A DNA stretch of 6,645 bases from an uncultured Chloroflexota bacterium (GTDB lineage: Bacteria; Chloroflexota; Anaerolineae; Aggregatilineales; Phototrophicaceae). The stretch's first letter is position 1. Each line of letters begins with the position of its first letter. A model generated the notes under the pieces. The model worked only from the letters and a program-made list of their open reading frames with translations. It ran no database searches and was not told the origin of the DNA. The DNA lies in the NCBI GenBank assembly GCA_903904765.1, contig CAIVEA010000561.1:1-6645 (forward strand), written 5' to 3'. This document shows positions 1 to 6,343 of this stretch, in pieces. Position numbers and translations under genes: made by a program.

Positions 1-3000
1 CACGGTGACAATCACGCTGCTGGCGAACGTGTTGTCCTGCGAGTATTCCAGTTCGTAGCGTTTTGCGCCCACATAAGCCAGCCACGACATCGGTTGCTTG
101 GCGTTGCCGACGGTTACACCATTCACGGGCAAATTCGGCGTGGGGGCGGTGGTGCGAACGGTGAAGCTGCGGGCGGCGCTGAATGCGCCCTTTACACCCA
201 GTTCATTGACGGTGCGGACGTGCCAGAAGTACGTCCCAGCGGTCAAACCTGACACTTCTTCCTGTGTGAGGTTGGCATCGCTATCGGGAATAGGCTGTTT
301 ATTCAGTGTGAATGTGCTGTTGTTGGCGATTTCCAGTTCATAGGTGAACGGGTCGTTGGCGCTGCTCGTGGTATCGTTCCAGTCTAACAACACTGTGGTT
401 GAGAAGATGTTCGCCAGCGTTGCTGGAGCGACCAGCACCGGAGCCACCGGGGCAACCGCTGATACCTTAAAGGTGCGCGTGGGCGGTGTGGTGGGATTGA
501 AGTTCAATCCCGCATCGGTGCTGACCTTGATGCGCCAGTGGTAGGCACTGCGGTCAAACAGTTCCGCACCAACGGGCAATTGCAGCGAGAGCGTGGTGAT
601 GGCCGCTGACCGGAAATAGTAGCTATCCAACCCCGAATTGTTCAGGATGACCGGCCCGGCGCTCGCTGGCGAGGGATCGTTGCTGAAATCGGACGTGGAC
701 GACACTTCGAGTTGATATTGCGCTCCGGCTACGCCTGCCGTGATCCAACTGAAGGTGGGGCGGCGGCTGATGGGCAGCGCGGTGCTGGTGATGATCACAT
801 TATGGGCGGGCGCATTCATCAGATTCACTGTGAAGGTGCGATAGGCGCTATAGGTCGTCCAATTGCCCTGTGTATCTTTTGCCGCCACGCACCAGAAGTA
901 ACTCTGACCGTGACTGAGGAAATTGGCAGGGATTGCCGTTGCCAGATTGAAGCTGACGGCTGTCGTCTGGTAATCGAAGGTTATATTCGGGTCGGCAATC
1001 GCACAGGTGTTATCGGTTGCATCCAGCCACAGACTGTACTTGGTTGCACCCGGATAGGCGACCCATGTGAAGGTAGGGCGTACCAGTTGGGTAACAGCTG
1101 CATCCAGCGGTGCAGTTAGGACGGGCGGTGCAGTGCGAACGGTGAAGTTGCGGGCTACGCTATATGCGCCGCGCACACCGTTGGCATTAATCGTGCGGAC
1201 GCGCCAGTAGTATTTCGTCCCGTCTACCAGTGTCAAACCCGATGTGAAGGAAGTTCCTGCAAAATCGCTGTTGACGTTGCCGCTGGCGAAGGTGGCTGAA
1301 GTCGAATACTGAATTTCGTAGCCCGCAGCGTTCGCAACAGCATTCCACGACAGTTCAGGCGTGGTATCCACCACAGCCGTGTTAGTCGCAGGCGACACCA
1401 TCACCGGGGCGACCAATGCGACGACCCCGCTGCGGGTGATTGTCAGGTTGTAGTTGCCATACGCGCCGCTATAGCCGCCAATCTGAATGCGGAAGGTGGT
1501 CGAGGACGCAATCTGCGCTGCGCTCACCACCAGATTGAGTGATGAGTATAGGACGGCGGCTGTCGCATCATCGTTGCAGGCCACCTGATTGAGATTGCTC
1601 ACCGCAGGGGAAAGCGGGTTTATATCGGTATACACGCCCAGCACAGTGTCAAACCCGCTGCCGCTGAGCGAGATGGTATAGGTTCCGGCAACCGTCGGTG
1701 TGAAGTTGTACCAGACGGTGCGACCGACGTTCAGCCCACAGGTAGGCAAGTCTTCATTCGTTTCTGTCGTGTCGCTGGAAGCACTGCTGCTGGCAATCGT
1801 GTTGCTCGGTTGCGTAACCGAGAAGTTGCCCATTATGGTGCTGGCGCTGCTGAAGTTGTCATTGCTCGAAGCCAGCGCCGAGATTTCATTGCTACTGAGG
1901 GGAGCAACATCGAACTGCGCTTTGCCCGGCAGAACTTCGGCAGTCGGTTCTGGCGTGATTTCCTGCGTGGGTTCGGCAGTGACTTCAGCTGTTATTTCGG
2001 CAGTCGGTTCGGCGGTGATCTCAGCCGTCACTTCGGTAGGAATGACCGTCGGTTCGGCGGTTATTTCAGCAGGCGGTTCAGCTGTTACGACTTCGGTGGG
2101 GATCGCTGTCGGTTCCAGTGTGGGCTGTTCCGTCGGGATTTCGGTTGGAATTGCGGTCGGAATGTCTGTCGGGATCGCCGTCGGGATGATGACCTCAATC
2201 GTCGGTTCAGCCGTCGGCGGGAGGGTGGCAGGCAGGGGGATACTGGTCGGTTGCGGATACTGGCTGTATTCGGATTCGGGTACGAACAGGAAGAAATCGT
2301 CCGCCAGCATGGGCGCGATGATGGGCGCACCTTCCGGCGTAGTTCCGGCGGCGCTCACCGCGATTTCCACTTCGCCGGGGGGCAGAGGGGCGCTGTCCTG
2401 CGACACAATCCACTCGACCTCATTGACCGCCACGCGCACCGTGTCATTCATAGCGGACAGGCGCAGCGTGCGCCATTCACCCGGTGCGGCCTGCGGAATG
2501 AGTACGGAGGCCATCAGCGCATCGCCCCGGAACAGCATCAACACGCCGTTCAAATCTAGTGTGGCGGTGTAGCTACCAGCCGCGCTCACACGCAGGCTCA
2601 AGCGGGTGCTGCCCCCTGTGAGCGCAAAGCGCATTTGCGCGGCGACGTTGTAGTACGCGCCTTTGTTCAGTTTTGCGGCTTCAGCGCTGTTGCCCTGAAG
2701 CGCAAAACCGGATTCGGTCGGGACGAGCGCCCAGCCCGCGCCGAACAGCCAGTGCGAAAGATCACCGCTATCCAGCAGGTCGCGGACGAGCAGGCGCAGC
2801 GGCGGCTCTGGCAGGATGACTGGCGCGAGCGTTGCGGTGGGCAGGAGCGTGGGTTCGACGGGCAGAACGTCCGTCGGGGTCACGGCCTGCACTGGCGTTT
2901 CGATGGTGGGCTCTACCGGAACATCGGTTGGCGGCACCACATCCGTTGGCACATCCGTTGGCACAAGCGTAGGGATGTCGGTGGGCAGTTCCGTCGGAAT

Positions 3001-3135
3001 GTTCGTCGGTTGGTCGGTGGGTATATCAGTGGGGACGGTGGTATCCTGTGCAACGATGAAGGTCAGGTTTAAGCCTAACACCATGAGTGCCAGAACGATC
3101 ACGATCCCGAACTTGCGATAAGCTAGTGAATTCAT
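1..3135 (-). CDS. Large secreted/surface multidomain protein with PT-rich linkers, PPC-like domain and FN3-like repeats (3' end outside window)
   Basis: An uninterrupted frame of 1045 codons starts at ATG 3135 and is still open at base 1, so the C-terminus is missing. Domains in order: an export signal at about 1-30 (basic SLAYRKFG, then a hydrophobic core, ending near IVAQ); a Pro/Thr/Asp linker at 33-107; a beta-rich, LamG/DUF1080-like region at about 115-287 that opens with a D-x-W pattern; a second Pro/Thr/Glu linker at 294-403; a PPC-like domain at about 424-568 (NDNFSSAS opening, VWYNFTP, GTYTISLSG, ACNDD, YNLTI close); then fibronectin-type-III-like modules at about 571-668, 669-771, 772-890 and 891-994, and the start of a fifth. 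The FN3-like modules repeat W-x-A...Y-x-L/I-x-Y/V-S and Y-x-W-x-V/I motifs. No catalytic motif is visible, so adhesion, glycan binding or a scaffold role is inferred. Linkers of this type are common in exported Chloroflexota proteins. The start is supported by the signal sequence and a weak GGGGAT ribosome site. An enzymatic domain may lie beyond the edge. Confidence 0.88.
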   Translation of the reverse strand, partial: MNSLAYRKFGIVIVLALMVLGLNLTFIVAQDTTVPTDIPTDQPTNIPTELPTDIPTLVPTDVPTDVVPPTDVPVEPTIETPVQAVTPTDVLPVEPTLLPTATLAPVILPEPPLRLLVRDLLDSGDLSHWLFGAGWALVPTESGFALQGNSAEAAKLNKGAYYNVAAQMRFALTGGSTRLSLRVSAAGSYTATLDLNGVLMLFRGDALMASVLIPQAAPGEWRTLRLSAMNDTVRVAVNEVEWIVSQDSAPLPPGEVEIAVSAAGTTPEGAPIIAPMLADDFFLFVPESEYSQYPQPTSIPLPATLPPTAEPTIEVIIPTAIPTDIPTAIPTEIPTEQPTLEPTAIPTEVVTAEPPAEITAEPTVIPTEVTAEITAEPTAEITAEVTAEPTQEITPEPTAEVLPGKAQFDVAPLSSNEISALASSNDNFSSASTIMGNFSVTQPSNTIASSSASSDTTETNEDLPTCGLNVGRTVWYNFTPTVAGTYTISLSGSGFDTVLGVYTDINPLSPAVSNLNQVACNDDATAAVLYSSLNLVVSAAQIASSTTFRIQIGGYSGAYGNYNLTITRSGVVALVAPVMVSPATNTAVVDTTPELSWNAVANAAGYEIQYSTSATFASGNVNSDFAGTSFTSGLTLVDGTKYYWRVRTINANGVRGAYSVARNFTVRTAPPVLTAPLDAAVTQLVRPTFTWVAYPGATKYSLWLDATDNTCAIADPNITFDYQTTAVSFNLATAIPANFLSHGQSYFWCVAAKDTQGNWTTYSAYRTFTVNLMNAPAHNVIITSTALPISRRPTFSWITAGVAGAQYQLEVSSTSDFSNDPSPASAGPVILNNSGLDSYYFRSAAITTLSLQLPVGAELFDRSAYHWRIKVSTDAGLNFNPTTPPTRTFKVSAVAPVAPVLVAPATLANIFSTTVLLDWNDTTSSANDPFTYELEIANNSTFTLNKQPIPDSDANLTQEEVSGLTAGTYFWHVRTVNELGVKGAFSAARSFTVRTTAPTPNLPVNGVTVGNAKQPMSWLAYVGAKRYELEYSQDNTFASSVIVTV
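1927..2256 (-). repeat. Pro/Thr/Glu-rich linker 2
   Basis: Residues 294-403 of the surface protein. The first part is AIPTDIPTAIPTEIPT-like; the second part shifts to EITAEPTAEITAEVTAEPT, with Ala-Glu replacing Pro. It separates the jelly-roll-like N-terminal domain from the PPC-like domain. The change of repeat unit within one linker suggests two successive expansions. It is acidic and contains no hydrophobic cluster, which fits an extended extracellular spacer. Confidence 0.85.
2815..3039 (-). repeat. Pro/Thr/Asp-rich linker 1 (PT-D/E-x-PT low-complexity coding repeat)
   Basis: Residues 33-107 of the surface protein consist of loose three- to four-residue repeats of the form PTDIPT, PTDVPT and PTELPT, grading into PVEPT and LLPT. 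It lies directly after the signal sequence. It would form an extended, flexible, acidic stalk, possibly O-glycosylated on Thr (inferred). The DNA is correspondingly repetitive (GTCGG/CCGAC-type words), which produces spurious open frames on the other strand. Confidence 0.85.
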
Positions 3136-3199
3136 GCCATCCCCAATCTGATCAACTGACGATTTTCCCGATGCTGTGCCACTATGTCGTATTTACTGT

Positions 3200-3221
3200 A
3201 CTCGGAACTAGACATCCGAGT
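3200..3221 (-). other. Hairpin in the leader of the surface-protein gene
   Basis: A 7-bp perfect stem (ACTCGGA with TCCGAGT) encloses an 8-nt loop in the leader, about 65 nt upstream of the ATG at 3135. It is not followed by a U-run, so it is not an intrinsic terminator. The loop and 3' stem contain TGTCTAGTTCC, an 11-mer that also occurs in the glmS leader. The function is unknown; mRNA stabilisation or a protein-binding site are possibilities. Confidence 0.45.
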
Positions 3222-3279
3222 TGATAGAACCTTGTAAAAAACCAATATAAAAATCTTGCTGTTTGATAGCTTGTTTCAA

Positions 3280-3308
3280 AGCATAGTATGGATTAGATGG
3301 CCTAACAA
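3280..3308 (-). promoter_or_regulatory. Possible sigma70-type promoter for the surface-protein gene
   Basis: On the minus strand, TTGTTA (3308-3303) and TATGCT (3285-3280) are separated by exactly 17 bp, and each matches the consensus at four of six positions. It would give a leader of about 135-140 nt before the ATG at 3135. The -35 box overlaps the end of a 15-bp motif that is repeated upstream of glmS. It lies downstream of the glmS terminator-like hairpin, which is where a promoter is needed. The match is only moderate. Confidence 0.35.
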
Positions 3309-3319
3309 TCACCTTGCAG
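3305..3319 (-). repeat. 15-bp intergenic repeat, copy 1
   Basis: Minus-strand CTGCAAGGTGATTGT. It is identical to 5603-5589 in the other intergenic region and has the same orientation. It lies 46 nt after the glmS stop and overlaps the putative -35 element of the surface-protein gene. It could be a shared operator or a chance match; two copies in one window cannot decide. Confidence 0.4.
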
Positions 3320-3326
3320 TCCTATA

Positions 3327-3353
3327 GAGAGGGCGATGAATAGTCGCCCCCTC
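3327..3353 (-). terminator. glmS: Terminator-like hairpin after glmS
   Basis: Beginning 12 nt after the glmS stop codon, the minus strand forms a 10-bp stem (3353-3344 with 3336-3327, one G-U pair, otherwise perfect and GC-rich) with a 7-nt loop. The downstream tract is only TATAGG, not a U-run, so rho-independent efficiency is doubtful. It may instead protect the 3' end of the glmS mRNA. Its position favours separate transcription of glmS and the surface-protein gene. Confidence 0.55.
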
Positions 3354-3365
3354 ATGATGATCTTC

Positions 3366-5213
3366 TTATTCTACCGTCACACTCTTGGCGAGGTTACGGG
3401 GTTGGTCTACATCTGCGCCACGCCGGATGGCGATGTGGTAGGCCAGCATTTGCAGCGGGATGACTGCGGTGATGGGGCTGAGGAGCGAAGGTGTGGGGGG
3501 AACATAGATGACGTGATCGGCTTTGGTGGCGATCACACTATCGCCTTCGGTGGCGACGGCGATCACAATGCCGCCACGCGCCTTCGCCTGCTCAATCTGG
3601 CTAAGCATCTTGTCGTAGACCGAATCTTTGAGGGCGATGCACAACACGGGCAGGTTTTCGTCAATCAGCGCGATAGGCCCATGCTTCATTTCGCCAGCCG
3701 GATAGCCTTCGGCATGGATGTAGCTGATTTCCTTCAGCTTGAGCGCCCCTTCCAGTGCGATAGGGTAGTTGATGCCACGCCCCAGAAACAGGAAATTGGT
3801 GTAATGGTACAGGAGGCCGGCCAGATGCTTGATGTGCGGCTCGATTTCCAGCGTGCGCCCCACAAGGTCGGGCAGGCGACCCAGATCGTCGGCATAGGTG
3901 CGGCGCTGGGCGGGGGTGAGCGTGCCGCGCAGTTCGCCGAGGTGCAGCGCCAGCAAATACTGGTCAACGATACTGGCGGTGAAGGCTTTGGTGGAGGCCA
4001 CGCCGATTTCCGGGCCGGCGTTCATGGTGATGTGTCCATGACTGATACGCATGGCCTGACTGCCTACCGAATTGACGATGCTCCACAGCACCGCCTTCTT
4101 CTCGCGGGCTTCCTCCATCGCCGCCAGTGTGTCTACCGTTTCGCCGCTTTGCGTGATCGCCAACACTGCCGAATGCTCGTCCAGAATCGGGTCGCGGTAG
4201 CGATATTCGCTGCCGTAATCCACTTCTACGCTCAACCGCGCCATGTGCTCGATGAAGAATTTGCCCACCAGACTGCTATAGTAGCTCGTTCCGCAAGCCA
4301 CCGTGACCAAGCGGGTGAGCGCCCGTGCATCTTCCGCGCTCAGGTTCAGGTCGGGCAGTAGTGCGCTGCCGTGTTCAAAATCCACCCGCCCGCGAATGGT
4401 ATCGGTCAGGCTGCGTGCCTGCTCAAAAATCTCCTTCTGCATGAAGTGTTTGAACTCGCCTTTGGCGGCGCTCACCGGGTCCCACGCAATCGTGTGGATT
4501 TGCGTCTGTACCGGCTTTCCATCCAGCGTTTGGACGTGATAGCTGCTGGCGCTGACCGTTGCCATCTGGCGGCTCTCCAGAAACACCATGCGGCGGGTGT
4601 GTTCCAGAATGGCGGGAATGTCGGAGGCGATGAAGTTTTCGCCTTCGCCCAGACCAATCGCCACACCGCCCGCGTTGCCGATTCGCACCACCACCAGTTC
4701 ATCCGGGTTGTTGCGGCTTATGGCGACGATGGCATGTGCGCCGCGCAGCAGGCTGACGGCTTTGCGCGTGGCTTCAGTCAAATTGCCTTTCGCGCCGTTC
4801 TTGGCGAAGCGTTCGATCAACTGCACGATCACTTCAGTATCCGTATCGGATTTGAAGGTGATGCCTTCCGCCATCAGTTCTTCGCGCAGTTCGAGGTAAT
4901 TTTCCACGATGCCGTTGTGGACGACCACAAATTCGCCATCCATGCTGACGTGGGGGTGCGCGTTGCGTTCGACGGGGACACCGTGCGTCGCCCAGCGCGT
5001 GTGACCGATGCCCATCGGCCCGCTGATCGGGTCGTTCTGGACGCGGTTCCGCAGGTTGCTCAGTTTGCCCACATCCCGGCGCACGCTGATCGTGCTATCC
5101 CGCAGGACGGCTACGCCCGCCGAGTCGTACCCGCGATACTCAAGACGTTGTAAGCCATCCAGAATGATCGGAGTGGCATCACGCGGGCCAATATACGCTA
5201 CGATTCCACACAT
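3366..5213 (-). CDS. glmS: Glutamine--fructose-6-phosphate aminotransferase (isomerizing), GlmS
   Basis: Makes glucosamine-6-phosphate and glutamate from fructose-6-phosphate and glutamine in the cytoplasm, the entry step to UDP-GlcNAc for peptidoglycan and other glycans. At 615 residues it is the usual length. The N-terminal class II glutaminase domain (about 2-220) has nucleophile Cys2 (MCGIVAYIG), HTRWATHG (71-78), HNG (99-101) and SDTDTE (122-127). Two SIS isomerase domains follow (about 295-430 and 465-600), with CGTSYYSS (307-314), TQSGETVDT (354-362), STKAFT (407-412), Lys492 and Glu495 of LKLKE, and His511 of KHGP. The C-terminus, NLAKSVTVE with Lys610, matches the canonical tail. The start at 5213 is fixed because Cys must follow the initiator Met; the frame continues 33 codons upstream, but an extension would block the nucleophile. 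A GGAGGA ribosome site sits 8 nt upstream. The leader carries a candidate glmS ribozyme, so product feedback on the mRNA is expected. Nothing looks broken. Confidence 0.98.
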   Translation of the reverse strand: MCGIVAYIGPRDATPIILDGLQRLEYRGYDSAGVAVLRDSTISVRRDVGKLSNLRNRVQNDPISGPMGIGHTRWATHGVPVERNAHPHVSMDGEFVVVHNGIVENYLELREELMAEGITFKSDTDTEVIVQLIERFAKNGAKGNLTEATRKAVSLLRGAHAIVAISRNNPDELVVVRIGNAGGVAIGLGEGENFIASDIPAILEHTRRMVFLESRQMATVSASSYHVQTLDGKPVQTQIHTIAWDPVSAAKGEFKHFMQKEIFEQARSLTDTIRGRVDFEHGSALLPDLNLSAEDARALTRLVTVACGTSYYSSLVGKFFIEHMARLSVEVDYGSEYRYRDPILDEHSAVLAITQSGETVDTLAAMEEAREKKAVLWSIVNSVGSQAMRISHGHITMNAGPEIGVASTKAFTASIVDQYLLALHLGELRGTLTPAQRRTYADDLGRLPDLVGRTLEIEPHIKHLAGLLYHYTNFLFLGRGINYPIALEGALKLKEISYIHAEGYPAGEMKHGPIALIDENLPVLCIALKDSVYDKMLSQIEQAKARGGIVIAVATEGDSVIATKADHVIYVPPTPSLLSPITAVIPLQMLAYHIAIRRGADVDQPRNLAKSVTVE

Positions 5214-5216
5214 GGG

Positions 5217-5226
5217 GAGTTCCTCC
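5217..5226 (-). promoter_or_regulatory. glmS: glmS ribosome binding site within a 10-nt anti-SD complementarity
   Basis: The minus strand reads CGGAGGAACT here, with the GGAGGA core 8 nt before the glmS ATG. The same ten bases are perfectly complementary to AGTTCCTCCG at 5402-5393, inside the P4 arm of the putative ribozyme. A small local hairpin (GGAG-GAA-CTCC) is also possible. The RBS could therefore be masked by long-range pairing. The complementarity is seen directly; regulation is inferred. Confidence 0.7.
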
Positions 5227-5344
5227 GAAAAGACAGGGGCGCGAATCCATCTCGCAGCCCGGACGAATGAAATAGGCAACGCCGGTTTCAACCGTGCGCC
5301 CATCTCCAGCACTCAAGCGGCTGGCAACTGCCACAGGCTCACTG

Positions 5345-5522
5345 CTTGTCTCCGGCGTTACCGTCGGCCTTTCGCAGGTCGCTTTTGTTGTACGGAGGAA
5401 CTAGACAAAGGGTGGTGGTCACACCCTGACGGCATCCGCTGATCTTTCGATTTTGACGCTCATCTTGCGATGAGCAACCGTCACCTCGTCACCCTGCGGT
5501 TTCGCGCAGGGCCATGCGCTAT
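5345..5522 (-). ncRNA. Candidate glmS ribozyme (GlcN6P-dependent self-cleaving RNA) in the glmS leader
   Basis: In this family, glucosamine-6-phosphate acts as coenzyme for self-cleavage of the glmS leader, lowering glmS expression. The minus strand reproduces the conserved layout in order. It opens with AGCGCATGG (expected cleavage between A5520 and G5519). A 7-bp hairpin follows, CCCTGCG/CGCAGGG (5511-5505 with 5498-5492), then the core TGACGAGG (5491-5484). P3 is TGACGG/CCGTCA (5483-5478 with 5432-5427, perfect), enclosing ATCGA and AGCGGATGCC. CGC at 5518-5516 can pair with GCG at 5439-5437, as in the active-site pseudoknot. Next come a 6-bp hairpin AGGGTG/CACCCT and a P4-like arm (TTGTCT with AGACAA, 5408-5403 with 5351-5346). 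It ends about 130 nt before glmS, on the same strand. Differences from Bacillus-type examples are an inserted GCAA-capped hairpin and A instead of C after GCGC. The family call rests on remembered consensus; the 3' boundary is approximate. Confidence 0.85.
5397..5407 (-). repeat. 11-bp motif shared by the glmS and surface-protein leaders
   Basis: Minus-strand TGTCTAGTTCC occurs here, in the 5' strand of the ribozyme P4 arm, and at 3214-3204 in the leader of the surface-protein gene. Both copies are followed within a few bases by GTACA. The copies lie in the same orientation and in the same order relative to the shared 15-bp motif. The significance is uncertain. Confidence 0.35.
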
Positions 5523-5588
5523 CTATGCCCCCGATCCACTGCCTGAACACCTCCCTTACTTCATCCATGAACTGATTGTCATGAAACC

Positions 5589-5603
5589 ACAATCACCTTG
5601 CAG
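5589..5603 (-). repeat. 15-bp intergenic repeat, copy 2
   Basis: Minus-strand CTGCAAGGTGATTGT, identical to 3319-3305. It begins 14 nt after the plsC stop codon and 69 nt before the predicted ribozyme start, where a glmS promoter or operator would sit. No convincing -10 box follows at 16-18 bp from its TTGT, and no terminator is visible between plsC and glmS, so read-through from plsC is possible. Confidence 0.4.
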
Positions 5604-5617
5604 GTAGATTGCAGGAT

Positions 5618-6343
5618 TCAGCGTATGAATTCGAGATGCTCGGTGGTGGCGCGGCTGATGTCGGCGTAAAAGCCGCGCCGTGTCTCGTCATGCAGCGCCA
5701 GCGCCAACTGGTACATGGCTTCGTGGCTCATTTGCGCCAGCGCCTCACGCGGGACGCGCCCTTCGCCCGTCTTGAACTTAAACGGGCGACCAAAATTGAC
5801 GTTGATACGGGTGCGCTTGAAGCGGAAAAGATCATGACTCCAACTGATCGCGCCGGAGATGGCCGTCGGGATGATGACGGCATCGGCTTTGGTGGCGACG
5901 AACGATAGCCCGTCTTTGGCTTCGCCCAAGCCCTGCGGATGGCGTGTGCCTTCCGGCGCGATCAAGATCAATTGACCGCTATTGACGAGTTCGATGGAGT
6001 TGGTCAGCGCCTTGCGGTCAATTTCGCCCCGGTTGACCGAGTATGCGCCCCACCAGCGCACGAACGGCCCAACAACCGGGTTGCTCAGGTTTTCAATTTT
6101 GGTCATGGGGATGACGAAACGGTTGGTGACTGCGCCCATGCACAGCACCGGATCAATGGCTGAGATGTGGTTCATCATAATGATGGCTGGCCCGTTATCC
6201 GGGATGTTTTCCAGCCCGGTAACTTCGACATTCCACAACACGCGGAAGCCGAGGGTGCGGATAATCCCGCGCAGCAGGCGACGCCGCCATGCCAGTGACG
6301 GCTGCCGCGCCACATATTCTTGAACCGACTGACTCAGACTCAT
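5618..6343 (-). CDS. plsC: PlsC-family 1-acyl-sn-glycerol-3-phosphate acyltransferase (lysophospholipid acyltransferase)
   Basis: Expected to acylate lysophosphatidic acid to phosphatidic acid at the inner face of the membrane, the second acyl step of phospholipid synthesis. The 241 residues match the compact bacterial family. Motif I is NHISAIDP (58-65), with catalytic His59 and Asp64 in the HX4D arrangement. Motif II is GAYSVNRGEIDR (99-110). Motif III is APEGTRHPQG (129-138), with the EGTR substrate-binding signature. Motif IV is the VIIPTAI strand (156-162). The N-terminus is basic (WRRRLLRG) followed by a moderately hydrophobic stretch, fitting peripheral or monotopic membrane attachment; no clear multi-pass helices are seen. 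The ATG overlaps the upstream stop as ATGA, and AGAGGA lies about 8 nt upstream inside the preceding gene, so translational coupling is likely. The exact acyl acceptor cannot be told from sequence; paralogues act on other lysolipids. Confidence 0.93.
   Translation of the reverse strand: MSLSQSVQEYVARQPSLAWRRRLLRGIIRTLGFRVLWNVEVTGLENIPDNGPAIIMMNHISAIDPVLCMGAVTNRFVIPMTKIENLSNPVVGPFVRWWGAYSVNRGEIDRKALTNSIELVNSGQLILIAPEGTRHPQGLGEAKDGLSFVATKADAVIIPTAISGAISWSHDLFRFKRTRINVNFGRPFKFKTGEGRVPREALAQMSHEAMYQLALALHDETRRGFYADISRATTEHLEFIR

Noticed and set aside
1700..2572. Plus-strand open frames of 290 and 249 codons over the surface-protein gene
   Set aside because: They are antisense to the PT-rich linkers and encode low-complexity Val/Gly/Ser or Arg/Gly strings. 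They are artefacts of the repeat composition.
2635..3121. Plus-strand open frames of 145 and 101 codons rich in Gly, Val and Ser or in Arg and Trp
   Set aside because: They are mirror images of linker 1 and the adjacent domain; the minus-strand frame has a signal sequence and domain structure.
3336..5153. Plus-strand open frames of 341 and 260 codons opposite glmS
   Set aside because: They lie wholly antisense to a strongly conserved enzyme gene, with no domain or start signal of their own.
5214..5312. N-terminal extension of 33 codons for GlmS, beginning at ATG 5312
   Set aside because: The family needs Cys directly after the initiator Met as nucleophile, and a good SD precedes the ATG at 5213. 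The upstream codons are leader RNA.
3507..5898. 24 of 26 identical bases between the glmS coding sequence (3507-3532) and plsC (5873-5898)
   Set aside because: Both encode an ATKAD-x-VI peptide at unrelated positions in unrelated families. The match ends abruptly and fits shared codon preference over a short similar peptide; a mobile repeat is not supported.
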